Below are positions 29,198-37,199 of a DNA stretch of 64,000 bases, in pieces. The DNA lies in contig JANQLU010000124.1 in NCBI GenBank assembly GCA_028280445.1, forward strand, positions 62,001 through 126,000. Reading direction: 5' to 3'. Position numbers and translations under genes: made by a program. Each line of letters starts with the position of its first letter. Positions within the stretch are counted from its first letter, which is position 1. Source of the stretch: Pirellulaceae bacterium. GTDB taxonomy: Bacteria > Planctomycetota > Planctomycetia > Pirellulales > Pirellulaceae. A model generated the notes under the pieces. It did no database searches. It was given only the letters and a program-made list of their open reading frames with translations, and had not been told where the DNA came from.

Positions 29198-29275
29198 TGC
29201 GAAACCACTTTCAAATGACCATAAGCAATTTCGCAAATTGAAATGCGCCGTCAAGTATGTGAGGCATGACCCCGT

Positions 29276-30148
29276 CTATTCGAGGTCGGTTTTGGGGGCT
29301 CGTGTGACGGGACGGCGAATTCGGCGGCGGACACGACGTACCGTGGTTGTGGCAACCGGCGGAACGATTTCTTCTTCGATTGGCGGCGTTTTCTCCGCTG
29401 GTTTTGGATCGACTTTGCCTTCGTTGGCGATTTCGATTTCGCCCAAGTATTTCTGTTTGACCTCTTCGTGGGTCACAATCTGATCCGTCGTACCGCTACA
29501 TAAAATCTTTCCCTCACTGACCACATAAGTTCGATCGGTGATCTGCAGAATTTCGCGCGCCGCATGGTCGGTGATCAAGATCGCGATATTTTGGTCGCGC
29601 AAATCCTGGATGATCGTCTGGATATTTTGGACCGTGACAGGGTCGATTCCGGCAAACGGTTCGTCGAGCATGATGATTTCTGGATTGGAGACCAGGCAAC
29701 GGGCAATTTCCAATCTCCGCCGTTCTCCTCCGGACAATCGCGCCGCTTTGGTTTTACGAATGTGTTCGATTTGAAATTGATTCAACAATTGTTTGCAGCG
29801 CTCTCGTTTTTTTCGGCCGTGTACTCCCAGCATTTCGAGCATAGCCAGAATATTTTGCTCGGTCGAAAGTTTCGAAAAAATACTGGACTGTTGGGGCAGG
29901 TAGCCCATGCCGCCATCGCGCGCCCGTACAAACATGGGCCAGTCTGTTACATCTTTGTCGCGCAGCCAGACTTGCCCGCGATCGGGCGTGACCAACCCGC
30001 AGATCATCCGGAACGTGGTTGTTTTTCCAGCACCATTGGGGCCCAACAAACCGACAATTTCGCCAGGGTGGACTTCGAGCGAAACTCCGTCAACGACACG
30101 TCGTCGAGAATACGTTTTTACCAAATCCAAAGCTCGTAAAATTGCCAT
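29276..30148 (-). CDS. lptB: LPS-export ABC ATPase LptB, with a basic C-terminal tail
   Basis: A 290-residue ATPase with Walker A GPNGAGKTT, signature LSGGERRR, Walker B MLDEPFAGIDP and the H-loop ITDHAARE. The LptB pattern of FRMICGLVTPDRG and GYLPQQSSIF is clear, so the protein likely powers lipopolysaccharide extraction with LptFG, which are not in this window. After the normal domain (about 240 residues) it has a proline- and arginine-rich tail, with VRRVRRRIRRPVTR near the end, that is not usual for LptB. Signal peptidase I lies upstream, 42 bases away, on the same strand. Confidence 0.9.
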   Translation of the reverse strand: MAILRALDLVKTYSRRRVVDGVSLEVHPGEIVGLLGPNGAGKTTTFRMICGLVTPDRGQVWLRDKDVTDWPMFVRARDGGMGYLPQQSSIFSKLSTEQNILAMLEMLGVHGRKKRERCKQLLNQFQIEHIRKTKAARLSGGERRRLEIARCLVSNPEIIMLDEPFAGIDPVTVQNIQTIIQDLRDQNIAILITDHAAREILQITDRTYVVSEGKILCSGTTDQIVTHEEVKQKYLGEIEIANEGKVDPKPAEKTPPIEEEIVPPVATTTVRRVRRRIRRPVTRAPKTDLE

Positions 30149-30190
30149 CGAATCCTCCGTGTTCGAATGTCTGCTTTTTTAGGGCAACGC

Positions 30191-32101
30191 TCAATGAATA
30201 AAACGCATGCGGCGAAAATTCGGCCAAAACGGCGGCCAATTCCAACTGTGTGGCCAATAAATCAACATGGCCCGTCCGCTGATTAAATCTCGGCGCACGT
30301 AGGGAGGCGCAGGAACTCGCGACGGACCTTCGCCAACGTACCATAGCCGCGCGTCCAGACTTTGCGGACTGTTGTCTCCCATCGGCATATAGGCGCCTTC
30401 AGGGATTTCAAACTTGGACAAATTATCCTCGGGAGAACGCGAGTCGAAAAATTCGAGACCAGCTTGTGAGGTCCAAAATTTTGGAGTCGACATGATTTCC
30501 CGAATTTCTGTTGGACTATACCGCGCTTCATATTCCGCAAAACTCAAACGGGAACGTGTGCTGCCGGAATAATTGTTGGTCGTCGCGACGTAATAGATAT
30601 CGCGCAATACCTGGAGTCTTGAAATTTCAACTTCGGCGCCACCCGAGGCTCCGATTCTGACCGGTTCCAAATCACCTTTGCTGCCAGGAGTTTTCGGTGA
30701 AACATCCATCGGGCGAACCGGTCCGCTGCGTTGATAGTTGACATAAGGTTTGCCATTAAATTTAACAAGGCGTTTGTTCACCCACAGTGAAAGTCGGTCG
30801 TCGTAATTCGCAAACCGGATTTCATATTTTTTAGCCTGCTTGATGATGGCTTTGTCGGATTGAATATTGTCGATTTTGTTATTTTCATCATCAACAAATT
30901 GAACGGCATCGTCGTTGCAACTCAAAAACGCACGGCCCGATTCCAAATCGAATTTGCATTGATAATGAACACCGCCTTCGACCAATTCAAACAGCAATGA
31001 ACCTGATTTTGATTTGATATCGATTTTTGAATCCACACATAGATCGCCCACCCAGTGCATTCCCAAATGAACATCAAATTGTCGGGTTTCGAGTTGATCT
31101 TCGCTGGTAATTTCGAATTTGTCTTGGCTAAAGACCGGTTCGTTTCCGATAATTTGGGTATAAGGTTGCGTGTGGTTGTAGGCGTAATAGTCCGTGATCA
31201 ATTCGCCGCCTTGTCCATTTTTCAAACGATCCGGAACTTTACCTCTCAAAATCGAAGTGTCCCATTCGTACCAGCGCGGTCGAAAATGTCGATAGCTCAG
31301 CCACTGTGGCGTGTTCCCCGCTGCCTGACAACGATACACGGGGTGATCGGCGGATGTATCAATCGACCAGGTTGGTTTGGCTGTATTACGCTGTTGCCAA
31401 CGAGATGGCCAACCGATTTTTTTCAGGTCATCGGCGATGTAATTGGTGTCGTCGACCATTTGCAACATGTGCCACATTTTTTGTGGAGGTTTGCGGGCAA
31501 TTCGACGTTGGGCGACAGTTTCGTTTTTCAAGTCGTACACATAGATGTCACCGTATTCGATGACAACGCCTTCGTTTTCAAGACCGATGCAACGTTTGAT
31601 ATAATTTTGTTTCGGATTGTTGGGATTTTTGAAAATGATGACATCCCAACGTTGCGGATCGAAGAAATCGTAAATGAACTTGTTCGCCAAAATGCGATCG
31701 CCATCATAGGTCTCATGGTCAACTTTATAGTTCGGGCGATTTCGTTCGCGATCCAGCTGCAGATTGTGTTGGCAAATGGGACAGAAAACGGAAACCACTT
31801 GCGTGTCTTTGTCTTCGTTACTCGCGCCCGCCTGGAACCAATAATTGCATTTTTCACATTGCACATCGATATGTTCGCCGTACAGGCTATTGGCCATTGA
31901 ACCCGTTGGAATAATAAACGCTTCGGCTTCGAAAGCGCGAAACAGCAGTGCGAGCATGATGGCGATCAAAATCGATTCGACGGTTTCCCGGACTCCGCGG
32001 TCGCGGAAAAAATTACCGATGAAATCTCCGTCGGATGATGTCCGTTTTTCTGCTGTCGCAGCTGCCGCACCGAAAGGTTGCCGTTTTTTTGACCTGGCCA
32101 T
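30191..32101 (-). CDS. lepB: Signal peptidase I, planctomycete type with large inserts
   Basis: A 636-residue membrane-anchored signal peptidase that cleaves Sec signal peptides. It has one N-terminal membrane helix (about 43-60), the catalytic Ser68 in IPTGSM, and the general base Lys169 in NYIKRCIG. Between them is a zinc-ribbon-like insert with C82, C85, C107 and C110. After the lysine region about 400 further residues, with no obvious known domain, lie before the C-terminal GDNSPQSLDARLW motif. E. coli LepB is about 324 residues, so the inserts roughly double it. The large middle part resembles a soluble beta domain. LptB follows, 42 bases downstream. Confidence 0.92.
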   Translation of the reverse strand: MARSKKRQPFGAAAATAEKRTSSDGDFIGNFFRDRGVRETVESILIAIMLALLFRAFEAEAFIIPTGSMANSLYGEHIDVQCEKCNYWFQAGASNEDKDTQVVSVFCPICQHNLQLDRERNRPNYKVDHETYDGDRILANKFIYDFFDPQRWDVIIFKNPNNPKQNYIKRCIGLENEGVVIEYGDIYVYDLKNETVAQRRIARKPPQKMWHMLQMVDDTNYIADDLKKIGWPSRWQQRNTAKPTWSIDTSADHPVYRCQAAGNTPQWLSYRHFRPRWYEWDTSILRGKVPDRLKNGQGGELITDYYAYNHTQPYTQIIGNEPVFSQDKFEITSEDQLETRQFDVHLGMHWVGDLCVDSKIDIKSKSGSLLFELVEGGVHYQCKFDLESGRAFLSCNDDAVQFVDDENNKIDNIQSDKAIIKQAKKYEIRFANYDDRLSLWVNKRLVKFNGKPYVNYQRSGPVRPMDVSPKTPGSKGDLEPVRIGASGGAEVEISRLQVLRDIYYVATTNNYSGSTRSRLSFAEYEARYSPTEIREIMSTPKFWTSQAGLEFFDSRSPEDNLSKFEIPEGAYMPMGDNSPQSLDARLWYVGEGPSRVPAPPYVRRDLISGRAMLIYWPHSWNWPPFWPNFRRMRFIH

Positions 32102-32243
32102 AGGTTTGAGCGAGTGGTTTGTTAGGATTGCTGTAAATCGTCGACACTATTGTAGCGATCTGCGGATATTTCTGATATGCGAGCTTGGTCTGGAAATTGG
32201 GAAGTGGTGTCATAAGTGTTGCGGCCAATTCGCAAGTGCGAAA

Positions 32244-32311
32244 CGTGAGTGAGGGACCATGTTCCATACCGAATCAGCATGGTTTCTGGTCCCTCGCTCA
32301 CGCTTCGGGTT
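32244..32311. repeat. Family D inverted repeat (GTGAGCGAGGGACCA)
   Basis: Arms of the form GTGAGTGAGGGACCAT and GGTCCCTCGCTCACGCTTC flank a central ~35-base stretch. A second copy with the arms better preserved lies at 41115-41192. Confidence 0.85.
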
Positions 32312-32366
32312 AGGATTAAAAACCACTACCGAAATTCGCCGTTTAGCCACGTATTAAAGGGTTTTC

Positions 32367-33023
32367 ATGAGGCGGTTGTTCAAATCAACTTTGTTATTCG
32401 CGGTCGGGCTTTTGATCTTAGCGGTTCCCTGCATATTTTTGTTCGATCTGGAAGGTTGGATGGTCGCATGGCTCGATACCAGGCGGGAGACGGAACCCAC
32501 GTTGTTGGCAAGTGTGATTTTTATCGCTTTAGCGGTTGATATTTTTCTCCCTGTTCCAGCCAGCGGTGTCATCACGATTGCGGGTGATTCGTTGGGGATA
32601 TTCGGTGGAGTGGTGGTTTGCTGGGCCGGCATGTGTGTGGCCGCGATTTTGGGTTACTGGACCAGTCGATGGGCAGGAGCCAGTTTTACAAAACGGATGG
32701 CCAACCAAGATGACGTTGATCAAGTTCAGCAATGGCAAGATCAATTTGGCGCGCTGGTTTTAATGCTGCTGCGACCGATTCCCGTGTTGGCCGAGGCCAG
32801 CGTATTGGTGGCTGGCTTGTACAAAATGTCGTTCAAAAAATTTCTTGCTGCGACGTCGTTTGCCAATTTGGTGATGGTCGTTGTTTTCTGTTTACTGGGC
32901 CATTTGGCGGGTGAATCGGATTGGTTGTTGACCGCTCTGATTTTGTCGCTTCTGGCACCGCTGGCGGGATTGTTTTTCGTGCGTCGTTTGCTGATGCAGA
33001 AAAATGTCGATGTCAAACCTTAA
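32367..33023 (+). CDS. VTT-domain (DedA/TVP38-like) membrane protein
   Basis: A 218-residue membrane protein of the SNARE-associated/VTT family. The conserved VFLPVPAS-like stretch appears as DIFLPVPASG, with GDSLGIFGG, and the re-entrant LRPIPVLAEASVLVAGL with its RPxP motif, which is typical of scramblase-like proteins. Members in bacteria affect membrane lipid distribution or polymyxin resistance. Four to six helices are evident. The first two bases of the ATG follow a family D repeat by 55 bases. Confidence 0.82.
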   Translation: MRRLFKSTLLFAVGLLILAVPCIFLFDLEGWMVAWLDTRRETEPTLLASVIFIALAVDIFLPVPASGVITIAGDSLGIFGGVVVCWAGMCVAAILGYWTSRWAGASFTKRMANQDDVDQVQQWQDQFGALVLMLLRPIPVLAEASVLVAGLYKMSFKKFLAATSFANLVMVVVFCLLGHLAGESDWLLTALILSLLAPLAGLFFVRRLLMQKNVDVKP

Positions 33024-33095
33024 GTCAAACTGGTTTCAATGCTTCGATGATTGGCTACCATGATGGAAACCTGAAGAACCGAGTTTGAATCATCG

Positions 33096-33725
33096 ATGAA
33101 TAACGTCCATCAGATTGACCACCCATTGATCCGCTGTCATCTTTCGACCGTCCGGAACAAGGAAACTCCTCCGAAAGAATTCCGTGCAGCGGTGCGCCAG
33201 TTGACTTTCATTGCGGGGATCGAAGCGACACGTGACCTGGCGACGGTAACCACAGAAATCGAAACGCCGATCCAAAAATGTCAGGGCTATGAGGTCGAGC
33301 AATCGTTTGGATTGGTTCCGATACTACGAGCAGGTGTGGGAATGGTGGATTCGATGTTGGAATTGGTGCCCGATGCTCAAGTTTGGCATTTGGGGCTGTA
33401 CCGAGATGAAAAAACAGCTCAACCAGTCGGCTACTACAATAAACTGCCAGCGGGCAAGCCGGTCGAAATGGCCTTTATTTTGGACCCGATGTTGGCGACG
33501 GGCGGATCGGTTTGCATGACCTGTGAAACATTGAAAACCTGGGGTGTCGAAAAGATCAAAATGATTTCGATTATTGCGGCCCCCGAAGGCATTCATCGGG
33601 TCAGCACCGAGTTTCCAGATCTGGAAATTTATACGTGTGTCATCGACGATCACTTAAACGAAAACAAATTTATTGTCCCGGGATTGGGGGATGCCGGCGA
33701 TCGAATTTTCAACACAAACGGCTAA
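33096..33725 (+). CDS. upp: Uracil phosphoribosyltransferase
   Basis: A 209-residue enzyme that makes UMP from uracil and PRPP, a salvage step. The PRPP-binding motif reads FILDPMLATGGS (about 127-138), with PILRAGVGMVD in the substrate/PRPP region and VPGLGDAGDR at the C-terminal uracil-binding loop. The length is normal. The ATG at 33096 follows the VTT-domain gene by 72 bases. No other pyrimidine gene is adjacent. Confidence 0.95.
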   Translation: MNNVHQIDHPLIRCHLSTVRNKETPPKEFRAAVRQLTFIAGIEATRDLATVTTEIETPIQKCQGYEVEQSFGLVPILRAGVGMVDSMLELVPDAQVWHLGLYRDEKTAQPVGYYNKLPAGKPVEMAFILDPMLATGGSVCMTCETLKTWGVEKIKMISIIAAPEGIHRVSTEFPDLEIYTCVIDDHLNENKFIVPGLGDAGDRIFNTNG

Positions 33726-33843
33726 TTCACGGTATCCTTTATTGTGGTAGGCAACTAGTTCGATTCGACTAAAATAGGGTAATTAGCGGATCGCAGCCCC
33801 CCCCTTTGTTACTTTCAAGTTTACAGTTCACACGGATCGATCA

Positions 33844-35307
33844 ATGGCCAACTCAGTTTTTAGCTGCCCGTTGTGCCATGAAAAATTTCAAGCGCCAAAA
33901 TTGTTTTCCGGCCGAGCCGTGAAGTGTCCTGTTTGCGAAAAAGTGGTAACTTTGCCGTCATCGGAACCAGGTGCCATTCCCCCGCCACCGGAAGTTTCCG
34001 CGCCGCCCATCGAGCCGAGCCCACCGGTCCCACCCAAAATCGTTTCGGGTGACATTGCAGCGCCTCCTGTCCAGTCGCCACCACCGGCGAGCGCCAAAGC
34101 ACCTGCGACGGCCAAAGCACCAGCAAGCCCGAAAACGGGTCCGATTCATTGTTCTGAGTGCCAAAAAAAATTCCACATCCAGCCCAAAAGCCTTGGGAAA
34201 CGTGTGAAGTGTCCGCATTGCAATAGTTCGGTTCTAGCGGTGATCGCCGACCCAACAAACGAAATACCGGCCCCTCCTCAACGCGAAAAAATAAAACCCG
34301 TACGAAAAAAATCTGATTCACCCGACCGGAAATCGGACCAAGCTAAAAAAACTAATGAAGACGTCGAGGTCAAAGAAGAGGAGATGTTTGCGCCCGGTTT
34401 TCAACCTAAGGAATCCGATACCAAACCCCGCAATGAAAACAAAAAAAAGAATCGTGTCGAAAACAAGGTTAACAAATCGCTGCCGGACAGGTTCGTTAAA
34501 AAAGATCTGACACCACCCAAAATTGAAAAAACTGATCCGCCAAAAACGGATTCCAAATCCCCGCCAAAGACTAATGCCAAAACGAGTGCGGCAGTGGAAT
34601 CGAAAGGTGCAAAGCCGTCTTCACTGCCCATTCCCGAACCCTCAAAAAAACAAGATCCTCCTCAAAACGATCAATCAAAGCCGGAGCAAAAAACACCGGC
34701 GCCTCCGCTGCCTCCAGAAGCTCCGGCGCGAAAATTGCCCGACCCGCCAGCGCCGAAAATACCAGAACCGCCAGCACAGAAGTTACCTGAACCGCCGCCG
34801 CCAAAAACTGCGGAACCGTCGAAACAAATACCAGAGCCACCGACCCCTTCTGACCAATCGCCTGAGCCGGTTGAGGCTGTGCCGCCCAAGTCGGAACAGG
34901 CTGAGGGAGCAACTGTACCGACCGTTTCACCAAAGGCTGATCAGAAAACTGATTCGAAAACCGAATCCAAAACCGACGAATCAAAGTCTCAGAAAAAAAA
35001 GCCGGAGCCTGTTGGACCAACCGATCAACCATTGTCCGAACAGGCAATCACCGCGTTGTTGCCGCCAAAGTTTATTGACCCATCCATTGCCGAACGCAAA
35101 AAGAATGTCGTACTGATTCCGGATTCCCGTGGCGGATTCCTGGAACTCGATCCCGACGTCACTCGATTGAATTATGCTGGCGAGACTTACGAAGTGAGAA
35201 GTCAAAATTCAAAATCCAGCAACGCAGCGCGAATCATTTACCGGTTGATCGTGTTTTTAATCTGTGCAGGGCTGCTGTTGGCAGCGTTTTTCCTGTTGCA
35301 ATTGTAG
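33844..35307 (+). CDS. Zinc-ribbon and proline-rich protein with C-terminal membrane anchor
   Basis: A 487-residue protein with two MJ0042-like zinc ribbons: CPLCHEKFQ with CPVCEK at 8-34, and CSECQKKFH with CPHC near 100-130. A long low-complexity region rich in Pro, Lys, Glu and Ser follows (about 140-400), and a single hydrophobic helix at the end (LIVFLICAGLLLAAFFLLQL) anchors the tail. No enzymatic domain is seen. Such multi-part proteins with zinc ribbons and Pro-rich spacers are common in planctomycetes and of unknown role. Antisense and shifted frames in this Pro/Lys-rich DNA are artefacts. Confidence 0.8.
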   Translation: MANSVFSCPLCHEKFQAPKLFSGRAVKCPVCEKVVTLPSSEPGAIPPPPEVSAPPIEPSPPVPPKIVSGDIAAPPVQSPPPASAKAPATAKAPASPKTGPIHCSECQKKFHIQPKSLGKRVKCPHCNSSVLAVIADPTNEIPAPPQREKIKPVRKKSDSPDRKSDQAKKTNEDVEVKEEEMFAPGFQPKESDTKPRNENKKKNRVENKVNKSLPDRFVKKDLTPPKIEKTDPPKTDSKSPPKTNAKTSAAVESKGAKPSSLPIPEPSKKQDPPQNDQSKPEQKTPAPPLPPEAPARKLPDPPAPKIPEPPAQKLPEPPPPKTAEPSKQIPEPPTPSDQSPEPVEAVPPKSEQAEGATVPTVSPKADQKTDSKTESKTDESKSQKKKPEPVGPTDQPLSEQAITALLPPKFIDPSIAERKKNVVLIPDSRGGFLELDPDVTRLNYAGETYEVRSQNSKSSNAARIIYRLIVFLICAGLLLAAFFLLQL

Positions 35308-35316
35308 TTTTGCAGG

Positions 35317-35632
35317 TAGGGCCGGTTCCCACCGGCTTTGTTGTTGTGTGCAGCAATTTTGGCGTTCCGGGAGGGTGAGCCAATGTGAGCGGCAAGGCGC
35401 TAGCCGCCGGTTCGTTAGCGCTTTGTACCGGCGGCTAGCTCCTTGCCGCTCACGCTGCGGGTGCGATTATTGGAAGTAGGGCCGGTTCCCACCGGCCGTT
35501 TTAACAACCGATACAAGCACGAAGCGCGAGCGAGTGGTTTGACCGCGCAAAACCACTTGCTGGCGCGTCGTGTTCGTATGATTCACGAAATTCCTGAGTT
35601 TGTTGGATTGGCCGGTGGGAACCGGCCCTACT
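35317..35632. repeat. Mixed repeat cluster of families B, A and F
   Basis: This 315-base spacer holds family B units at 35317-35337, 35477-35500 and 35609-35632, a full family A palindrome at 35385-35453 and a further inverted repeat (about 35512-35575) with arms CACGAAGCGCGAGCGAGTGG and CACTTGCTGGCGCGTCGTG. The last family B unit runs into the 3' end of mtdB and supplies its stop codon. No gene lies in the spacer. Confidence 0.85.
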
Positions 35633-36509
35633 GGTTTTTCTCAACTAATGATTGCCCCAATTGATAGATCTCGACGATATCGAGCATTTGTTCGTTGGAT
35701 TCAAACAGTTTTTGAATGGCAAGTTTGTGGATTTTCATTTTGATGCCGCCGACACCGATGGCTCCATAACAAATCGTTCCATCGATTTCGGTTGCCGAAT
35801 CTGTTGCACCAATCGACTCGATTCCCAAAGGTGGTACGGCATTCACGTCGACCGCAACTCGGCATTGGGAAATGGGCCAGTGTGATTTGGGCCAAAGTGT
35901 GATTCCCGCTCCACCGCATGCAAAAACAATCGACGACTCACCAACTGCGTCGGCAATCGATTCGACGTTGTCGAGTACGGTCGGGACCAGCACATCGTTG
36001 ATTTCGGTTTTTTGCTGAATGATTTGACAGGTATCCGCTGCTCGTTCCGCGGATCGCGAAGTGATCTTAACCTTGCTTGCTCCACTGCGCGCCAAGATTT
36101 CAGCAATTCGCGCACCAACCGGACCAGTTCCGGCTAAAACGGTGGCCTGAATTCCAGCGAGATTGACGTGTTTTGCCGCGGACAACACCGCAGCTGCTGC
36201 AGTCGTATTGGAACCATTGCTGTCGAGCATTGCCGACACTCGACAGGGGCCAAAAAAACTGCCTTTGATTCGCTCGAAGACTTGTTCGCCAAAACCAACG
36301 TCGCTGCCGCCGACAAAGATGGCGGTTGATTTCAGATCAGCGGGACCGCGTGTAAAGATTGCTCCATGCACGATTTCGGTAACGTTCTGTGGCGTCACAT
36401 CGTGATGACAGAGCAGATGATCGATGCCTGAGTCGATCGCAGTGATCGAATCAAAAACGCTCGAACGATTGTCGGTGTCCAGTTGGATAAGTATTTTTTG
36501 TTTGGTCAT
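35628..36509 (-). CDS. mtdB: Methylene-tetrahydromethanopterin dehydrogenase
   Basis: A 293-residue NAD(P)-dependent enzyme that oxidises methylene-H4MPT to methenyl-H4MPT in formaldehyde oxidation. MtdB-like features include CHHDVTPQNV near residue 34, SMLDSNGSNTTAA-like DSNGSNTTAAAAV, the Rossmann motif VLAGTGPVGARIAEILAR and the VDVNAVPPLGIE region. The normal family length is about 290. The stop codon TAG (35628-35630) lies inside a family B repeat. Fae is encoded just upstream on the same strand with a terminator between them, and the ATP-grasp gene of this pathway is divergent beyond Fae. Confidence 0.9.
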   Translation of the reverse strand: MTKQKILIQLDTDNRSSVFDSITAIDSGIDHLLCHHDVTPQNVTEIVHGAIFTRGPADLKSTAIFVGGSDVGFGEQVFERIKGSFFGPCRVSAMLDSNGSNTTAAAAVLSAAKHVNLAGIQATVLAGTGPVGARIAEILARSGASKVKITSRSAERAADTCQIIQQKTEINDVLVPTVLDNVESIADAVGESSIVFACGGAGITLWPKSHWPISQCRVAVDVNAVPPLGIESIGATDSATEIDGTICYGAIGVGGIKMKIHKLAIQKLFESNEQMLDIVEIYQLGQSLVEKNQ

Positions 36510-36523
36510 TTCAAGTTCACACT

Positions 36524-36558
36524 AAAAAAGCCCGCCATGTTTTTCAACACCGCGGGCT
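36524..36558 (-). terminator. Rho-independent terminator between fae and mtdB
   Basis: On the minus strand, AGCCCGC pairs with GCGGGCT across a loop of about 16 bases, followed by six T. It lies right after the fae stop and before mtdB, so mtdB may need read-through or its own promoter. Confidence 0.75.
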
Positions 36559-36576
36559 GCGTGGTCGTGTACGTTA

Positions 36577-37074
36577 TTAGAAACCTTTGAATGGATGAGC
36601 CGCATTGTCTTTGCCTGCTACCATTTCGTCAGCAGATGGCTTGCTCGCCATCGCATTTTGAATCGACAATTTAGTTGCTTCGTAATTGAAGTCATAGATT
36701 TTTTTGTCGTCTTCGGCCGCTTTGTGGATGAATACGCCGCAGACGATGACCAGGTTTTCGCATTGATCTTTGGGAATGACACCATCGGCAACGCAATCGG
36801 CGACAGCCATCGCAACGGCCGCTTGAGCGGGACCAAACATTTGGACGGCTTGTTTGAGGCTGTCCATGGTGAATTTGGTAATCATGACTGTCGAAGGTTT
36901 GACCGCCAGATTAGGTTCGAGAACGGCCAGCAAATTGGTGTGTCCCTTGCTTTGTGTGGCAAGTGCGTTGGCAAACGCTGTGCCGACAGGGCCATCTTTG
37001 CTACCAATTAGCAAATCGATATGGGCAACCTCATTGCCTTCTCCAACCAAGGCTTCACCAACAAACATTGACAT
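36577..37074 (-). CDS. fae: Formaldehyde-activating enzyme Fae
   Basis: A 165-residue enzyme that catalyses the condensation of formaldehyde with tetrahydromethanopterin. The family signature GEALVGEGNEVAHIDLLIG includes the catalytic histidine at position 18. GPAQAAVAMAVADCVA and PKDQCENLVIVCGVFIHK are also typical. An AGGAG lies six bases before the ATG at 37074. It begins a minus-strand unit with mtdB downstream and is divergent from the ATP-grasp gene, a common arrangement for this pathway. Confidence 0.95.
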   Translation of the reverse strand: MSMFVGEALVGEGNEVAHIDLLIGSKDGPVGTAFANALATQSKGHTNLLAVLEPNLAVKPSTVMITKFTMDSLKQAVQMFGPAQAAVAMAVADCVADGVIPKDQCENLVIVCGVFIHKAAEDDKKIYDFNYEATKLSIQNAMASKPSADEMVAGKDNAAHPFKGF

Positions 37075-37104
37075 GATTTACTCCTGAATATTTTTCCAAT
37101 GAGC

Positions 37105-37186
37105 GGCAGACGGCTCCATAGCAGCACTGCCAACGAAAATATGTACAATTTTGCTAGTAAAACTATCAAACACATTTGCGTCTGCC
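37105..37186. promoter_or_regulatory. Divergent fae/ATP-grasp control region with inverted repeat
   Basis: In the 125-base space between fae and the ATP-grasp gene, GGCAGACG (37105-37112) is inverted as CGTCTGCC (37179-37186), a possible regulator-binding pair. Between the arms, on the minus strand, a TTGATA (37169-37164) 18 bases from TACATA (37145-37140) is a plausible fae promoter. No regulator is identified. Confidence 0.45.
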
Positions 37187-37199
37187 AACTACCCCAACC

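Noticed and set aside
31055..31900. A 281-residue ORF antisense to signal peptidase I
   Set aside because: Its sequence is hydrophobic nonsense typical of antisense frames in this genome, and the sense gene is certain.
34523..35116. A 197-residue Arg-rich frame within the zinc-ribbon/Pro-rich gene
   Set aside because: It is a +1 frame of Pro/Lys-rich DNA, which yields Arg-rich shadows.
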